Shown here piece after piece: positions 46,839-58,792 of a stretch of DNA of 64,000 bases. Numbering within the stretch: the stretch's first letter is position 1; each line of letters opens with the position of its first letter. The notes beneath the pieces were generated by a model. It worked only from the letters and a program-made list of their open reading frames with translations, had not been told where the DNA came from and did not search any database. The stretch comes from Gnetum montanum (Eukaryota; Streptophyta; Gnetopsida; Gnetales; Gnetaceae): NCBI GenBank assembly GCA_015680685.1, contig MNCI01001928.1, positions 1,282-65,281 of the forward strand, read 5' to 3'. Both the position numbers and the translations under genes were made by a program.

Positions 46839-48088
46839 TGTGGACCTTTTAGTATGTCAAAACGTTAAGTAAAATGAAGTCAAAGGTTGTTTGTAGGGTT
46901 GTGTGGTTATTGTGTGTTTGTAGGACAATGTACATGGGAAGCCAAGATGAGATAAAGCCTATAGAGATGACAAGAAACAAATTGGTTTAGAGCTCAAAAG
47001 AGAAGGTCATCCACAAGGCCTCAAATGAACATGCAAGAATTCCAAAGAACGTGGACAAGGACCAAATACTATACAAGCAAAGTTATCATCATTAAAGCAT
47101 GTAGAAGATCAAGTTATGGATAAAAAATGATGAATTCGAAGGGCAAAGAAAGTTGAAGAAAGACATCTTTGAGAAACAACAAACGTCTTGGTAGAATTAG
47201 AGTGAACACAACCAAAGGCGTCTTCAATAAATAATAGATGTCTTTCCCTAGGTAGGGATGACTTCCATCAGGCAAAGATGTCTTTATAGAATACAAGCCA
47301 ATTTCAGAAAGACATATTTCTATAGACAAAGACGTCTTCTAGAATGGAGATTCTAGAGAGACGTCTTTCCAAGACAAAGACATCTTCCTAGAATTAAAGG
47401 GGAATGTAGAAAGACTTCTTAGGCATGAAGAGGATGTCTTCCATGACCATTAGCTAGCCATTGCATGAGTTTCAAGATGGATTTAGAAACATGGTAGTTA
47501 TAATAAGACATCATATGCATTGGAAAATGTGCAAGCTTGTGTACAATCATCATCAAATCATTTGTTTATTATTGTAATATTTGTTGCTTTTCATTGTATC
47601 ATCATTTTTTCATTGTAAAATGTCTTGTACCTCTATGTATAAGGATTAGAAAGCTAAGCTGCATTTGTCCCTTGTAATTTTTCTCTCTTGTTGCCTTGCG
47701 GGGTTGATGTGCTTCTTGCAAGAAGGCATGTTACTTGAGCTTGCCAAGATCCTATGGGATTGAGTTGTTGGTACTATGATATAACACTTTGGAGTAGAGC
47801 TTAAGGTTGTGGAAGCTCAGAAACCATCTTCCAAGCATGATAGGACCTTGTGGGGTCAAGTGGCTAGTGTTGTAGCATAACACTCAGGAGCAAGACTTAA
47901 AGACTATATCATCCTTCAACTACATTTTGAGAGCAACAAAGTTTGGAGATGTGCTAGGGATATACCCTTTGAGTGTGGACTATCCAAGTTGGGGAACCAA
48001 TTTAAACTCGATGTGTGTGCTTTTTTGTTACAAATTTTTAATTTGGGGAACTTATTCATTTCTCCCCTTCTAAGTTCAATGACCCACA
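46839..48088 (+). repeat. Element D 5' LTR
   Basis: 1250 bp. Between about 47160 and 47455 it carries roughly eleven GACGTC-derived palindromes, two intact (47330-47337, 47359-47366). A weak TATAAG near 47637 is the only TATA-like candidate. Confidence 0.9.
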
Positions 48089-48090
48089 AG

Positions 48091-48108
48091 TGGTATTAGA
48101 GCTTGGTA
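48091..48108 (+). promoter_or_regulatory. Element D primer-binding site, initiator-Met type
   Basis: TGGTATTAGAGCTTGGTA, two bases after the 5' LTR, matches the usual plant site TGGTATCAGAGC with one C-to-T change. Confidence 0.8.
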
Positions 48109-48147
48109 CTCTTCTTTGTCATCATCAACTTCAAGAGTGAGCATTGG

Positions 48148-49461
48148 AGGGGACATTTTATATAAATCCATACATGTTCAATGGATTCAACTTTACCTAT
48201 TAGAAAGAAAGAATGCAAGGATTCTTTGAATCCATGGAGTTTGAAGTATGGGAGTTGATCCTTGAAGACTATGCTTTGCTTGTTGACAACTGCATCAACA
48301 TCATCAAGCCTTGTAATAAATGGACATAAGAGAAAAAAGATAAGTTTATGTTTGATTCAAAAGAAAAAAAAAATTACTTATATTGTGCATTGAATAAATG
48401 TGAAATTAATAGAGTAGTAGGATGTAAAATGGCCAAAGAAATTTGGTAGACTTTAGAAGCTACTTATGAGAAAACATCTATTATTAGGTAATCGAAATTA
48501 TTAGTTTTACAAAGAGAGTACAATAAACTCAAAATGAGAGAAGGTGAGAAAATAAAGGATTATTTATCTAGAGCTAATGATCTTGTTGTAGCTATCAGAG
48601 GAATAGGAAAGGATCTATCTAAAAGTGATGTCATCATCAAAATGATTAGAACTCTACAATTGGAGTTCAAAGGTCACCACTATGGAGGAAATCATAAATT
48701 TCTCAACATTGAAATTTGAAGAGCTTCAAAGTGCTCTCATTTCCTATGAAATGAATCTCATAAGTGAAGGAGTAATCCAAGAAAGATTTATTGCTCTAAA
48801 GATTGCCTCCAAGAAGAAGTCAAATAAGCATGATGAGGGAAGCAAAGATGAGATTGCCCTTCTCTCAAGAAAACTACAACATTTGCTTACAAGAAGAAGC
48901 AAGGGAGCATATAATCAAAGACCTAATATTTTTGGAGGTAGATAGAGGTAAATACTTTTTAAATGCTTCTAACTTTGATTTCTCTTCTATAGAATGTTGG
49001 GTTTATGGAGGAAGAGGTCATATGGCCTTTGAATGTCCTAGCAATCCAAGTGATAGCAAGGTAAAACAAAAGAATAGATTCAATGATGAGGAACTGAAAA
49101 GAAAAAATTTTATACAAGTTGGGATGATGGTAAGCAAAGTGAACAAGAAGCATGAAATTGTTTCAAAGATTCACATCTCATATGCATGGCACTTACCGAT
49201 GAAAATTCCTCACATATGGTTGAACAGGATGGTAAATATGACAAGAGGTACAGTGAATTTAAAGAAAAAAATTTTCTTTTACATCATTTGATTAGGAAGG
49301 AAAAGAAACTAGTAATTTCTAAGTTAGATGCTATTCATGTTGAAATTAAAGATGAGATCTTAGGCATAAAAGCTAAGATTCAATCACTAACCTCTTTTAC
49401 TAAGGATTGTAGGAAGGTTGAAGAAGAGGATACTCCTAAAAATTATCCAAAGAATTTATAG
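48148..49461 (+). pseudogene. Element D gag (copia UBN2 type with zinc-knuckle remnant)
   Basis: Starts in the FNGFNFTY-like copia gag opening at about 48178, followed by KERMQGFFESMEFEVWELI. The UBN2 domain follows: CKMAKEIW, ATYEKTS, REYNKLKMREGEKIKDYLSR, LSKSDVIIKMIRTL (48400-48660), then LKFEELQSALISYE. The open blocks 48534-48719, 48682-48945 and 48803-49291 are in different frames, so several indels exist. The nucleocapsid remnant is CWVYGGRGHMAFEC (about 48990-49035), with one knuckle Cys replaced by Tyr. The C-terminal 49186-49461 is Lys/Glu-rich and helical. It would form the particle shell; broken here. Confidence 0.75.
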
Positions 49462-49861
49462 GAAGTAACACATGAAGATTTGAGCTCAAGCTCAAGCATA
49501 GTAAGGTTTGATAATTTTGATCATGAGGAAAATACTTTATTTGTGTATAAAAATTGTAGTTATAAGAAAAATCTTAGTTATACTCATGATGATTAAAATA
49601 AGATTAATTCTTGGTCTTGTCAAAAAGGCATTGGTAAGGAAATTGTGCAAGTACCAATAAGTGAGAATGAAGAGAGGTGGAGAATTGAAAAAGATGCAAT
49701 AGGTGATCAAAGGTTTTATCATAAAGAGCATGAATAAATAGAAACACCACATATATGATCTAATGAGAGAGAACTGAAGGATGAGGAAGTACTTCATGAT
49801 AGGGGACCTCATCTCAAACTCCATTAATCTTCTCCTCTTTCCAACAAGCAAGGTAAGTCAA

Positions 49862-51376
49862 GGTAAGTTTTCCATCTATTTGCTTGCTAGTTAATAAAAA
49901 TAGTAGTTGAGAAGTCCAAAATTATTTGTGTCATATCTAGATTAGAAAAATGGTGAAATAAGTGTCTAGAGCATCTCTTACATTCATTCATGATATTGAT
50001 ATAGTTGTTTTTGTGAATATTTATAGTGTATCACTTGTAATGATTTCTTATCTTGCATTCAATCTTCTTAATCTAAACTTCTTGTGATGATTTTATCTTA
50101 AGCTTATGTCCTTTCAAATATTTTTGCTATTTATGAGATAAGATAGATCCCTAAAATATTGTGGTTTGGAAACATTAGTCTCCACATTGGATCTTAATAG
50201 TGGATTATAGTTGTAATACTTGAATGATTTACAAGTTGATCTTAAAGGCCCAAGAAAAGGTACACATGTGTAGGGGGAGCCTACTCCCCATTATCCATCT
50301 TCATCTTGGAGGACACCAACGTAGGGGGAGCCTTTGGAGACTTGAGCCAAGAAACACTAAAATTGCAAGATATTCCAAAATGAGTAAGAAAAGGTCTTGA
50401 AGAGGTATTTTTTAAGTGGATGATTATGTCTTGAATTTGTTTCCTAATAGCATTTTGTAAAAATAAGGTATATGAGTTATGTTTGAAAAATGGTTGTGTT
50501 GTGTTTGTTGTATTGCTTTATACAAATACCTATCTATGCTTTGTCATGTTAGTTTCCTATCCTTTTGTACATGTTAGAAATTTTTGGTTAAGAGACAAAA
50601 GTCTTAATTAGGCACTTAATTAGATTTCTTATTTGATATATCTTTGGTCATTAGCATCAAACTTATGTGTAGCTCCTTTGTCTTAATATATCATTAGCCT
50701 ACCTATTTGATAGTCAAGCATAAGTTGAAGTAAGAAGTACATATATATTTAAGAAAGAATGCAAATAGTGATATTATTTATTACAACAATATAAACAAGC
50801 TCATGATCATTTTGATTTTGGGAAAATATCCATGATTTTTTATTGAAATATATTTTGAGTAGTTTGCCTTGATATGTACTTCCTAGCTCTAGAATTTAGA
50901 ATATGGCATGACTGATCTCACATTGTGAATATGTCTTCTCCTTAACAAATATGCCCTTATCTTTTGATGATTAAAAGATGGAGAATATTTAAACATTAAA
51001 AGCACAGTGTACTACTAATGAATTATTGAGATAGGTTACTTGATCTTCAAATTTTACGCTTCATTGTAGGCTTTAAGTTTGAATATCACTTGGAAGGCTT
51101 GGATTAGTTCTTGAAAAAAATTAGGGGTACCTCTTCATGGATCTTAGTGTTGAAAAACATGTATTCATTAAATTGATTTTCTTGCTTCACTATATATTTT
51201 AGGATTATGTATGAATATTATCTGAAAATTACTATTCCCTTAAATCTCTTTTCCACCAAACTTGGGTACTTTATCCTTTTCATTGCTATTCAAAAAGGAG
51301 AAGAGTAGTATGGTTATATTTGTATGATTATCAACCCATTTTCTGAAGTTTTGAACATCAACAAAAAAGGGAAGAT
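49862..51376. other. Element D interior without coding signal
   Basis: About 1.5 kb of AT-rich sequence between gag and the 3' LTR, where protease, integrase and RT would be expected. No copia catalytic box and no open frame with recognisable text was found on either strand. Confidence 0.6.
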
Positions 51377-52660
51377 TGTGGACCTTTTGGTGTGTCAAAA
51401 AATTTAGTAAAATGAAGTTAAACATTGTTTGCATGGTTGTGTGGTTATTGTGTGTTTGTAGGACAACATACATGGCAAACCAAGATGAGCTATATTCTAC
51501 AGAGAAGGCAAGAAATGAATTGGTTTAGAGCTGAAAGGAGAAGGTCATCCAGAAATTCTCAAATGAACATGAAAGAATTCCAAAGAACATGGACAAGGAC
51601 CAAATACTGTACAAGCAAAGTTATCATTATTAAATCATGTAAAAGATTAAGGTTATGGATGAGGAATGATGAATTTAAAGGATAAATAAAGTTGAAGAAA
51701 GATGTCTTTGAGGACTAGTAGACATCTTGACAGAATTGAAGTGAACACATGCAAAGACATCTTCAAGAAGCAGTAGACATCTTTCCCCATGCAGAGATGA
51801 CTTCCATCGAGCAAAGACGTCTTCACAGAATACAGGCCAATTTTAAAAAGGCATCTTTCTCTAGATAAAGATATTTTCTAGGATAGAGATTTTAGAGAGA
51901 TGTCTTTTCTAGACAAAGATGTATTTCTAGAATTGAAGCCAAATATAGAAAGACATCTCAAGGACAAAGAAGATGTCTTCTATGACCATTGGTGACTATT
52001 GGCTAGCTATTACACAAGCTTCAAGATGGATTTAAAAATATGGTAGCTATAATAAGATATCATGTGCATTGAGAAATATACAAGCTTGTGTACAATCATT
52101 GTTAAATCATTTGTTTATCATTGTAATCTTTGTTACTCTTCATTGTATCATCATTTTTTCATTATAAAATGTGTTGTACCTCAATGTACAAGGATCAACA
52201 AACTAAGTTGCATTTATTTCCTATAATTATTCTTACTTGTTACCCTATGGGTTTGATGTGCTTCTTATGGAAAGGCACCTTGCTTGAGCTTGTTGAGGTC
52301 CTGTGGGATTGAGTTGTTGGTGCTACGGTACAACACTCTAGAGTGGAGCTCAAAGTTGTAAAGGTTGTGGAAGCTTGAAAACCACATTCCAAGCCTAATA
52401 GGACCTTGCAAAATTGAGTGGTTGGTGCTATAGCATAGCACTCTAGAGTAGGGCTTGAAGACTATACAGGGTGTGGACCCTTCAACCACATTTTAAGAGC
52501 AACAAAGTTTGGAGATGTGTAGGTAATATACCCTCTGAGTGTAAACTACCCAACTTGGGAAACCATGATAAATTTAGTGTGTATACTTTTGTGTTACAAA
52601 GTTTTAATTTGGGGAACTTATTCATCCCTCCCCCACTTCTTCTAAGTTCAACAATCCACA
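51377..52660 (+). repeat. Element D 3' LTR
   Basis: 1284 bp. Agrees with the 5' LTR throughout. The palindrome cluster lies at about 51700-51985, with one intact AGACGTCT at 51815-51822; most others are decayed to GATGTC or GACATC. Confidence 0.9.
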
Positions 52661-52790
52661 TAGAGCACCAACATCAATCATGCTCTATGGGCCTATAGAT
52701 TCACCTCAAAACCTCCTATAAGGTATTTGTTGATATGCTTAGAATTACCCATGTGGTCAATTAAAATGTCTTGTATTTTTATTTTTTGTT
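52661..52790 (+). pseudogene. E2 pol, right part: integrase C-terminal fragment
   Basis: Immediately right of element D the plus strand reads STNINHALWAYRFTSKPPI, the counterpart of NNALWAYRSTWKLPIGYS in E1, followed by a LELPMWSIKM stretch equivalent to the MLPIQSE segment. It shows that E2 integrase was continuous before D inserted. Confidence 0.7.
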
Positions 52791-52883
52791 AATTTTGTGT
52801 ATCACCAAGCATTGATTGAATTGATATCCAACAATAAGAAATAATGCTATTTTGATGTAATCTCTCACAGGATAGCATTTTAA

Positions 52884-53829
52884 TGATAATTGATGAAGAA
52901 GAATAAATTTCATATCAATAATAATCATTGCAGTGATCAATAGCAATATGTTTAGAATTCAATGCAAGATCAAAAATACCAGTCAACATTAAGAAAGTAA
53001 CATTAGGTAATAAGGAAGAAGTATCAAATTGATTTAATATACATCAGCAATAGAAATTAACATGATTTACATTTTAATTTACTCATCAATCCTAGTTGAC
53101 CTAGTGATAGATAATAATTATCATCAAAATGTCAGATGTTGATCCAGTGGCATTAATTGACATGTCAAGATACTAAATGAGGTTTAGTTCTACATATTAA
53201 CCTACATCATTGGAGTAGTTTTTAGTGATACTTTAGTATTCAAAGATCGCATGATATCAATTTAGTGAGATGTTCCTATAATAATTATTTCTTTTATGTA
53301 GATCTGTGTCATTGATGGTGATGTTCAATGATATCACTGTATAATTTTATTATAATCATCTTTTGTTAAGATTCATCCCAATTTTGAGTGATATTCTATG
53401 TATAAAAGATTTCTTAGGCACATTGCATAAGATAACAATTCATACCCCTATGAGATTCCAAGTCCTATTGAAGAATTTTCAAATTTCCCAAGAACTATGA
53501 AGAGCTAGTTAAACCTTGTGATGATCATAGATTAGATGATATCTCTCTTGTGCTCTCTATATTTTTTACTTATTCAATTAACTTGAAATTAATCATTAAT
53601 TTTTATTTTGTGCTTATGTTAGAAGCTAGGATGAGAGTTTGTGATTTGGATTATGTGTGACAAACATAAGTGTAGAATTAATTTGGGATTGAGTTCTAAT
53701 TATTTCTTTGGTCTTCTTGTCTTTTTAGCTTTTAACCATTCCCACATGGATACAACTTGAAAGTTGGTCATAGATAAGGTGATATTTCTACAATATGTAA
53801 TCTAGCATCAAATTTTGGCTAGCTTATCA
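52884..53829 (+). repeat. Element E putative 5' LTR
   Basis: Defined by the primer site on its right and by the terminal inverted repeat TGATAA/TTATCA. It contains TATAAAAG (53401-53408) near the middle, as a Pol II promoter. The left border is tentative because no second copy is available here. Confidence 0.4.
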
Positions 53830-53831
53830 AT

Positions 53832-53851
53832 TTGATGCCATTGCTAGGAAG
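53832..53851 (+). promoter_or_regulatory. Element E primer-binding site, tRNA-Asp type
   Basis: TTGATGCCATTGCTAGGAAG, two bases after the putative LTR end. It is the same site as in E1 with transitions at other positions, consistent with independent decay of TTGGCGCCGTTGCCGGGGA. Confidence 0.6.
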
Positions 53852-55541
53852 GTTGGTAAGTTAATATTCATCAAGGATTTGGTATGTTTTTTAATCAATC
53901 TTTGTTGTTTTAACTGTTAGATCTTCAACAAAAAAAGGATGAACCTTTCTTTTTCTTTCATTTTTGAATCAATTTATTTTTAGAATTGTCACTTTTAATT
54001 GTTTTTATTACAAAAAGAAAAGTAAGAAAGTAAAAGTAGGGAAAAAAGTTCCAAAAAAATTACAAGAATTGAAACACCACCAAAAATGCATGTTATAACC
54101 TTTTTCTTGACCTTGTAATCCTCATCCCATAAAACTTGAGGTTAAGCTTCATTGTAAATGTGAAGATTGCAACCCAGGAGGTGAAACCTCACATACTTGA
54201 TACTTTTGGAGGCTAAAAATGCCTCATAAGTGGTCAAAGCCTCATATGCCAAGTGAAAAAATTTTAAAATATAGTGGTATAAAAAATTTGGTATACAAAG
54301 CCATTTGATGAAAAAATGCCTCATAAGTGGTAGAACCTTTGGATTGTGGAACTAATTGTAGTAGTTTTAATAGAATTGGAATCCCTGTCCAAGTGAACCT
54401 CCTATTCTCTTCTTAGGAAACATTTTGTACACATTTCTAGACTCTACCTTTATTTTTTAAATAAAAGCTCACAATTTCATTTGTGTGTAATTTAGATTTA
54501 TTTGCTTTATTCTCAGTGCATTTATCATCAGATTTACATTTTGCATTTTTATTTTCATTATCTTGCTTTTCCCTCCTTAAGACCTTGGATGATCTATTGG
54601 ACCATCCAGGGCTCCTTAGATCCTATTTTTTTCATAGAGGCCTTTGGAATTCAAGGTTAAGGCTACTGTGCTAGGAGTTCTTAGTTTCTCCAGCAACTAA
54701 GATTTTTAATTACTACAGTTTTCTGGGACTAGAAGGAGGGCCTTTGTCCAAATTCTACATCTAAACCTATTTCTTGTATACCAATGTTGTCAACAATTAC
54801 AAAATTTTAAAATATGTAAAATATTTTTTGTACATTTTGGTAACCCCATTTGTGGGTACCAAAACTAACACTTCAATCCATTCCCCTCTATCCTCAAAGT
54901 CTTGCGTGGGAGTTGTAGGTGTTTGAGTGTTTAGAGTTTTCACAATAGTTGTTGTGATTTCCAATGCCAATGTTGGTTTTTTATTCTAACCTTTACTCCC
55001 TTTTGCTACCAAATTCTCTAGTGAGGCCAATGTTGGTGGAATTATCACCCAAATCTCCATGCCCCTTATTGTGAAAATTTTTCTAGCAAAAGCAATGTTG
55101 GTAGCTTGCTAAAATCATTTTTTGTGAAAAAGTCAAATTTTTTACTTTAGTTTTTAGCCAAATCCACTTTCTCAAAGGTAAATCCCCACCTCCAACACTA
55201 GATAGAAAGGTGTAAGATTTCCCATATTAGCTTGCTTTCTTTCCCCATGCTACACCTAGTGTGGGTGTAGCTAGGAAGCCTAGTGTGGTTGGGGTTTGAT
55301 ACCCATCCTTTACCATTTTTAGTAAAGAGGTATACCCTCCTTTGATAGCTATTTACTATTTATATCCTATAACCTATTTTTAACCACTTTTACTCTTTTT
55401 AGCTCTTTGTAAATTCCACTTGCTTTAATTTGTACTTTTTATCTATCCATTTCCATCTTTGGTAAGCCATTTTTTTAGCAGTTTAACCATGTATTTTAGT
55501 TAGTTGACTATCCTACCCTTCAAATTCACTAATAATGGGTT
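53852..55541. other. Element E leader
   Basis: About 1.7 kb between primer site and gag, T-rich with short A-rich runs. Small frames at 54142-54324 (-) and 54483-54674 (+) have no recognisable content. A long leader is common in Tat and Ogre elements. Confidence 0.5.
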
Positions 55542-57583
55542 CAACTAGTAAGATGTGAGGATATATGACACCAAAGATCCTACTATGATCAAGTGTAGAT
55601 TGTCCTTGAGGCTTAGGAAGCAAATCCTTTAGTTCTTAGTTATAAATGAAGACCATTATAACTTCATTTGTGCTAAGATTCAAGCTAGTATGCTAATTAT
55701 TTGCATGAAAGTAGAGGCCAAGAGGGAGTTCAAGCTTATATGATGTAATGGGAAGGAATATATTCCTTCCCCATATGACCAAATACCCCTCAATGAAACT
55801 CATGTGCACATCTTATCTCAATTAATTGAGATGGATGAAGTATGAAGTAGATGAGAAGGTTAGCTTGGATGAACATCAAGAGGAGGAGGATGAGTTTGGG
55901 GTAGAATAAAAACATGAAAACATCCTAGGTTCACTTTTCCAACAAGCAATCCCCAAGGCCATAGAGCCTACCTTCACTTCCCTTGTCTCCACCATGGAAC
56001 AGATGCCACCATCCTCTACTCCTTCTTATTAAGCACGTTTGGACAAACACCAGTCATAGCCACACACCAAGAATAATTAGTATCACATTCCATCATGTTC
56101 AATTTCTCCATACCATTTGACATGTAGCCTTGGTCTATATGACTTTCATCAATGGTGTTCACCACCACCAACTTGTTGATCACCTAGATGGGGTCGATTA
56201 TGGGATCCTAAGTAACCCAGGGGTCGCATATCTCTTTCATTCCATTTGCCCTAGATACTAGCATAAACTTCATTTTCTTTGTGTGGCCTATCCACCACCA
56301 TAATGACATAACCTCTCCCTTCGGTGCTGCAACTGATAGTAAGGCCATAGGCCTCTCATCCAACTTGGTAGCCCTTTGTACAAATGCAACAAATGACAAG
56401 TGCATCCCAAGGCTTGGATCAAGCATTCCAGATGATCCAGGACTTGATGAAGGAGTTAAAGAGGCTTAATTACATCTCAAATTGTTAAAGTCATGGAATT
56501 CTACCAAGATGATTCCATTAGTCATATGCTTCCATCTTTAATGCTTCCTCCTAGGTTCCCCATCCCTCAGTTTACAAAGTACAACAGTGAAGGTGATCCC
56601 AACACTCATCTCATAACCTTTCAATCCAAGTACTTATTGTTATAAGCCTAGCCACATACAATCATGAGAATATTTCCTATGTCCCTTGTGGGAAAAGCAC
56701 TTGATTAGTATCGTACCCTATTGAGAGGATCTATATCCTCTCTTGAAGACTTGATCGCACAATTCCTTAACCACTTCAAGTACAACCTGAAGCCCAACAC
56801 CACCCTTGACTAGCTAATGAAGGTCAATTTGGGATCTCTTGAATTGGTGTAGAAATTCATCTAATGATGGAAAAATTTTCTTAACAAGATAATAACCCCT
56901 ATAGTTGAAACCCATGTTTTGGCTATATTCAAGGGGATGGTTAATGATTTCATCAAATCTAAGATATACTACCTTGACTCATGGTCACTTAGTTAAGCAT
57001 TCTTTGAGACTAAGAACATAGTGGATGTCACAAAGGTTAGCCACGACCCTGCCTACATGGCATACAAGAACCAACACATGCGAAGGGCCAAGGAAAGAGG
57101 TAAGCAAAACAACATGGTTGTAGCAACAATGTCCAAGGAAACGAAGACAACTAACTAGGGGCCAAGAATTAATCAACTTAGGGCCCCTGCTAACAACCAT
57201 GAAAACCAACCTTTATCATCTAGGGTCATAGCATTAACTATGTCTAGGTCCAACTTTGAGTAGAAAGATAGGACTAAATACACTAGGCTACCTTTGAAGC
57301 CATCTAAGCTCTTAGACCAACTGTTGAAGAGTAAGAGGATCCAATATAAGTAGATGATTGAAACTACTCATAAAAAGCATGAAAGGCTATGTGAGATAGC
57401 CAAGGATCTCACTCGAGCAACAAAAGATGATCCTTAGTTATCTAATTATTTCAAATTTAACTTCTTCTACCATTATCATCAATTGCGTGGTCACAACACT
57501 AACTTCTATCGTATGCTGAAGAATGACCTACAAAAGATGATAGATAGAGGTGAGTTGGTTCTAGATGCTTCTAACCTTGTTTG
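55542..57583 (+). pseudogene. Element E gag (Tat/Ogre type)
   Basis: Possible start ATG 55542 (MGSTSKM). The core is clear from about 56490: FPIPQFTKYNSEGDPNTHLI, then MRIFPMSLVGKALD, YRTLLRGSISSLEDLIAQFL and NHFKYNLKPNTTLD, the capsid text typical of Tat-lineage gag. Later FYHYHQLRGHNTNFYRMLKN matches the CxxC...H...C nucleocapsid motif of that lineage with its cysteines changed to Tyr or Phe. Many TAG/TGA stops interrupt an otherwise colinear frame. Not functional. Confidence 0.75.
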
Positions 57584-58792
57584 ACCTTAGAACCAATTGA
57601 TGCATGTGTACAAGGATCCATTGAATGTCAAAAATAGCTCATACATCATATCTGTGTTCAATGTTGATGATAACTGAAAGCCTATGAGAGAATCGTTTGT
57701 GTTTTTGGTACCCCCTTGCAACGAAAGGGGCTCTTTAGCTTCCACTAGCTCAAGGCCTTCTTTTGTTGTAAGGATACCATTGTAGATGCCTCCTAATGAT
57801 TCCTTCTCATTATGGTGCCCTAGTCCATACAATTGAACCCACACATGCAACTATACAATGGTCCCCCATGGTAGCTAATGCTACAGCCTCTTCCTCTCAG
57901 ACAACCAATGATAACCAAAAGACCTCAACCAAGTAGAGGAAGAAGCCTAACCAGAAGCCTAACAACAAGGATGACAAGCATGCCAAGGCATAGAAGGAAG
58001 CAGATCCATGGAAGCCCACTCCCATATCATTAGTACCTATGACCTCCATAGCCTATGCTTCTTCAACAAGCAAACCACTAGAGGAATCTACGAGCCAAGG
58101 GAGAGGAAATGAGGAGAAGCAACAACAAAAATATAAAAACAAGGTGCATATTTTGGGGTGCATGGAGAAAGTTAAGGATAATTAGGATGACAAGCCCATG
58201 GCCAATGACAAAAACTTCCTAAGTGTGATGAAGCAAGTCAAGTGGTCTCTTAAAGAAAAAAACACAATCTTGAGCTTATATGACTTGATCCTGACTTTTG
58301 TTACACATCATGAAGAACTAGTTAAGATGTTGGCTTCTATCCCTGTTAGTGAGGACATTCCTACTAACGAAGAATCCATCCATGTGGTGATGGTGCCTTC
58401 TTGACCTAGGGAAACAAAGTCAACATTGCTACTATTTCATGATAGCAAAATTAAAACTAGTACCAAATATGGTGAAGTGACCAAGGCTCCTCTTTTCATC
58501 ACAATCCAAGTGGGGTAATACAAGGTGCATCAAGTGCATGTAGTTGATGAAGCTGTGAAAAATGCCATCTCATGCATCATAGTTGAAAATTTAGGCTTAA
58601 TTGAACAAGTACAACCCATAATGACATCAACTCTCAAGTCCTTTAATGGATCATGGATTTCTATTAAGGGGTCTATCTCCTTAGACATTGTGGTAGGGGA
58701 GAAATTTCCCATAACTACTACTTTCTTGGTGGTAGGGGAAACATTAGGATTGAACCTTATCTTGGGAAGACCTTGGTTGGCTCAACTATGAG
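57584..58792 (+). pseudogene. Element E gag-protease linker and aspartic protease remnant
   Basis: The linker block 58198-58404 (KNFLSVMKQVKWSLKEKNTI, LVKMLASIPVSEDIPTNEES) has the helical layout found between gag and protease in Tat elements. 58525-58791 covers protease: VHQVHVVDEAVKNAISCIIV, where the catalytic DTG-type triad is DEA, and LGLNLILGRPWLAQL, the conserved C-terminal LGRPW block. After it the frame decays, and no RT start is found before the antisense gene. Confidence 0.65.

Larger units (their letters stand above)
46839..52660 (+). mobile_element. Element D: gag-only copia-like LTR retrotransposon inserted in E2 integrase
   Basis: LTRs 46839-48088 and 51377-52660 (1250 and 1284 bp) start TGTGGACC and end CCACA. 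Flanks are TAGAG (46834-46838) and TAGAG (52661-52665), a perfect 5-bp target duplication. The initiator-Met-type primer site TGGTATTAGAGC begins at 48091, two bases after the LTR. The polypurine tract AAAAAAGGGAAGAT precedes the right LTR (51362-51375). The 3.3-kb interior encodes only a copia-type gag; no protease, integrase or RT motif was found in any frame. This fits a terminal-repeat element with gag only, dependent on another element's enzymes. Confidence 0.9.

Noticed and set aside
56208-57850. Minus-strand frames (72-87 codons) across element E gag
   Set aside because: Antisense to a recognisable gag; no splice structure or motif of their own, unlike 60272-63849.
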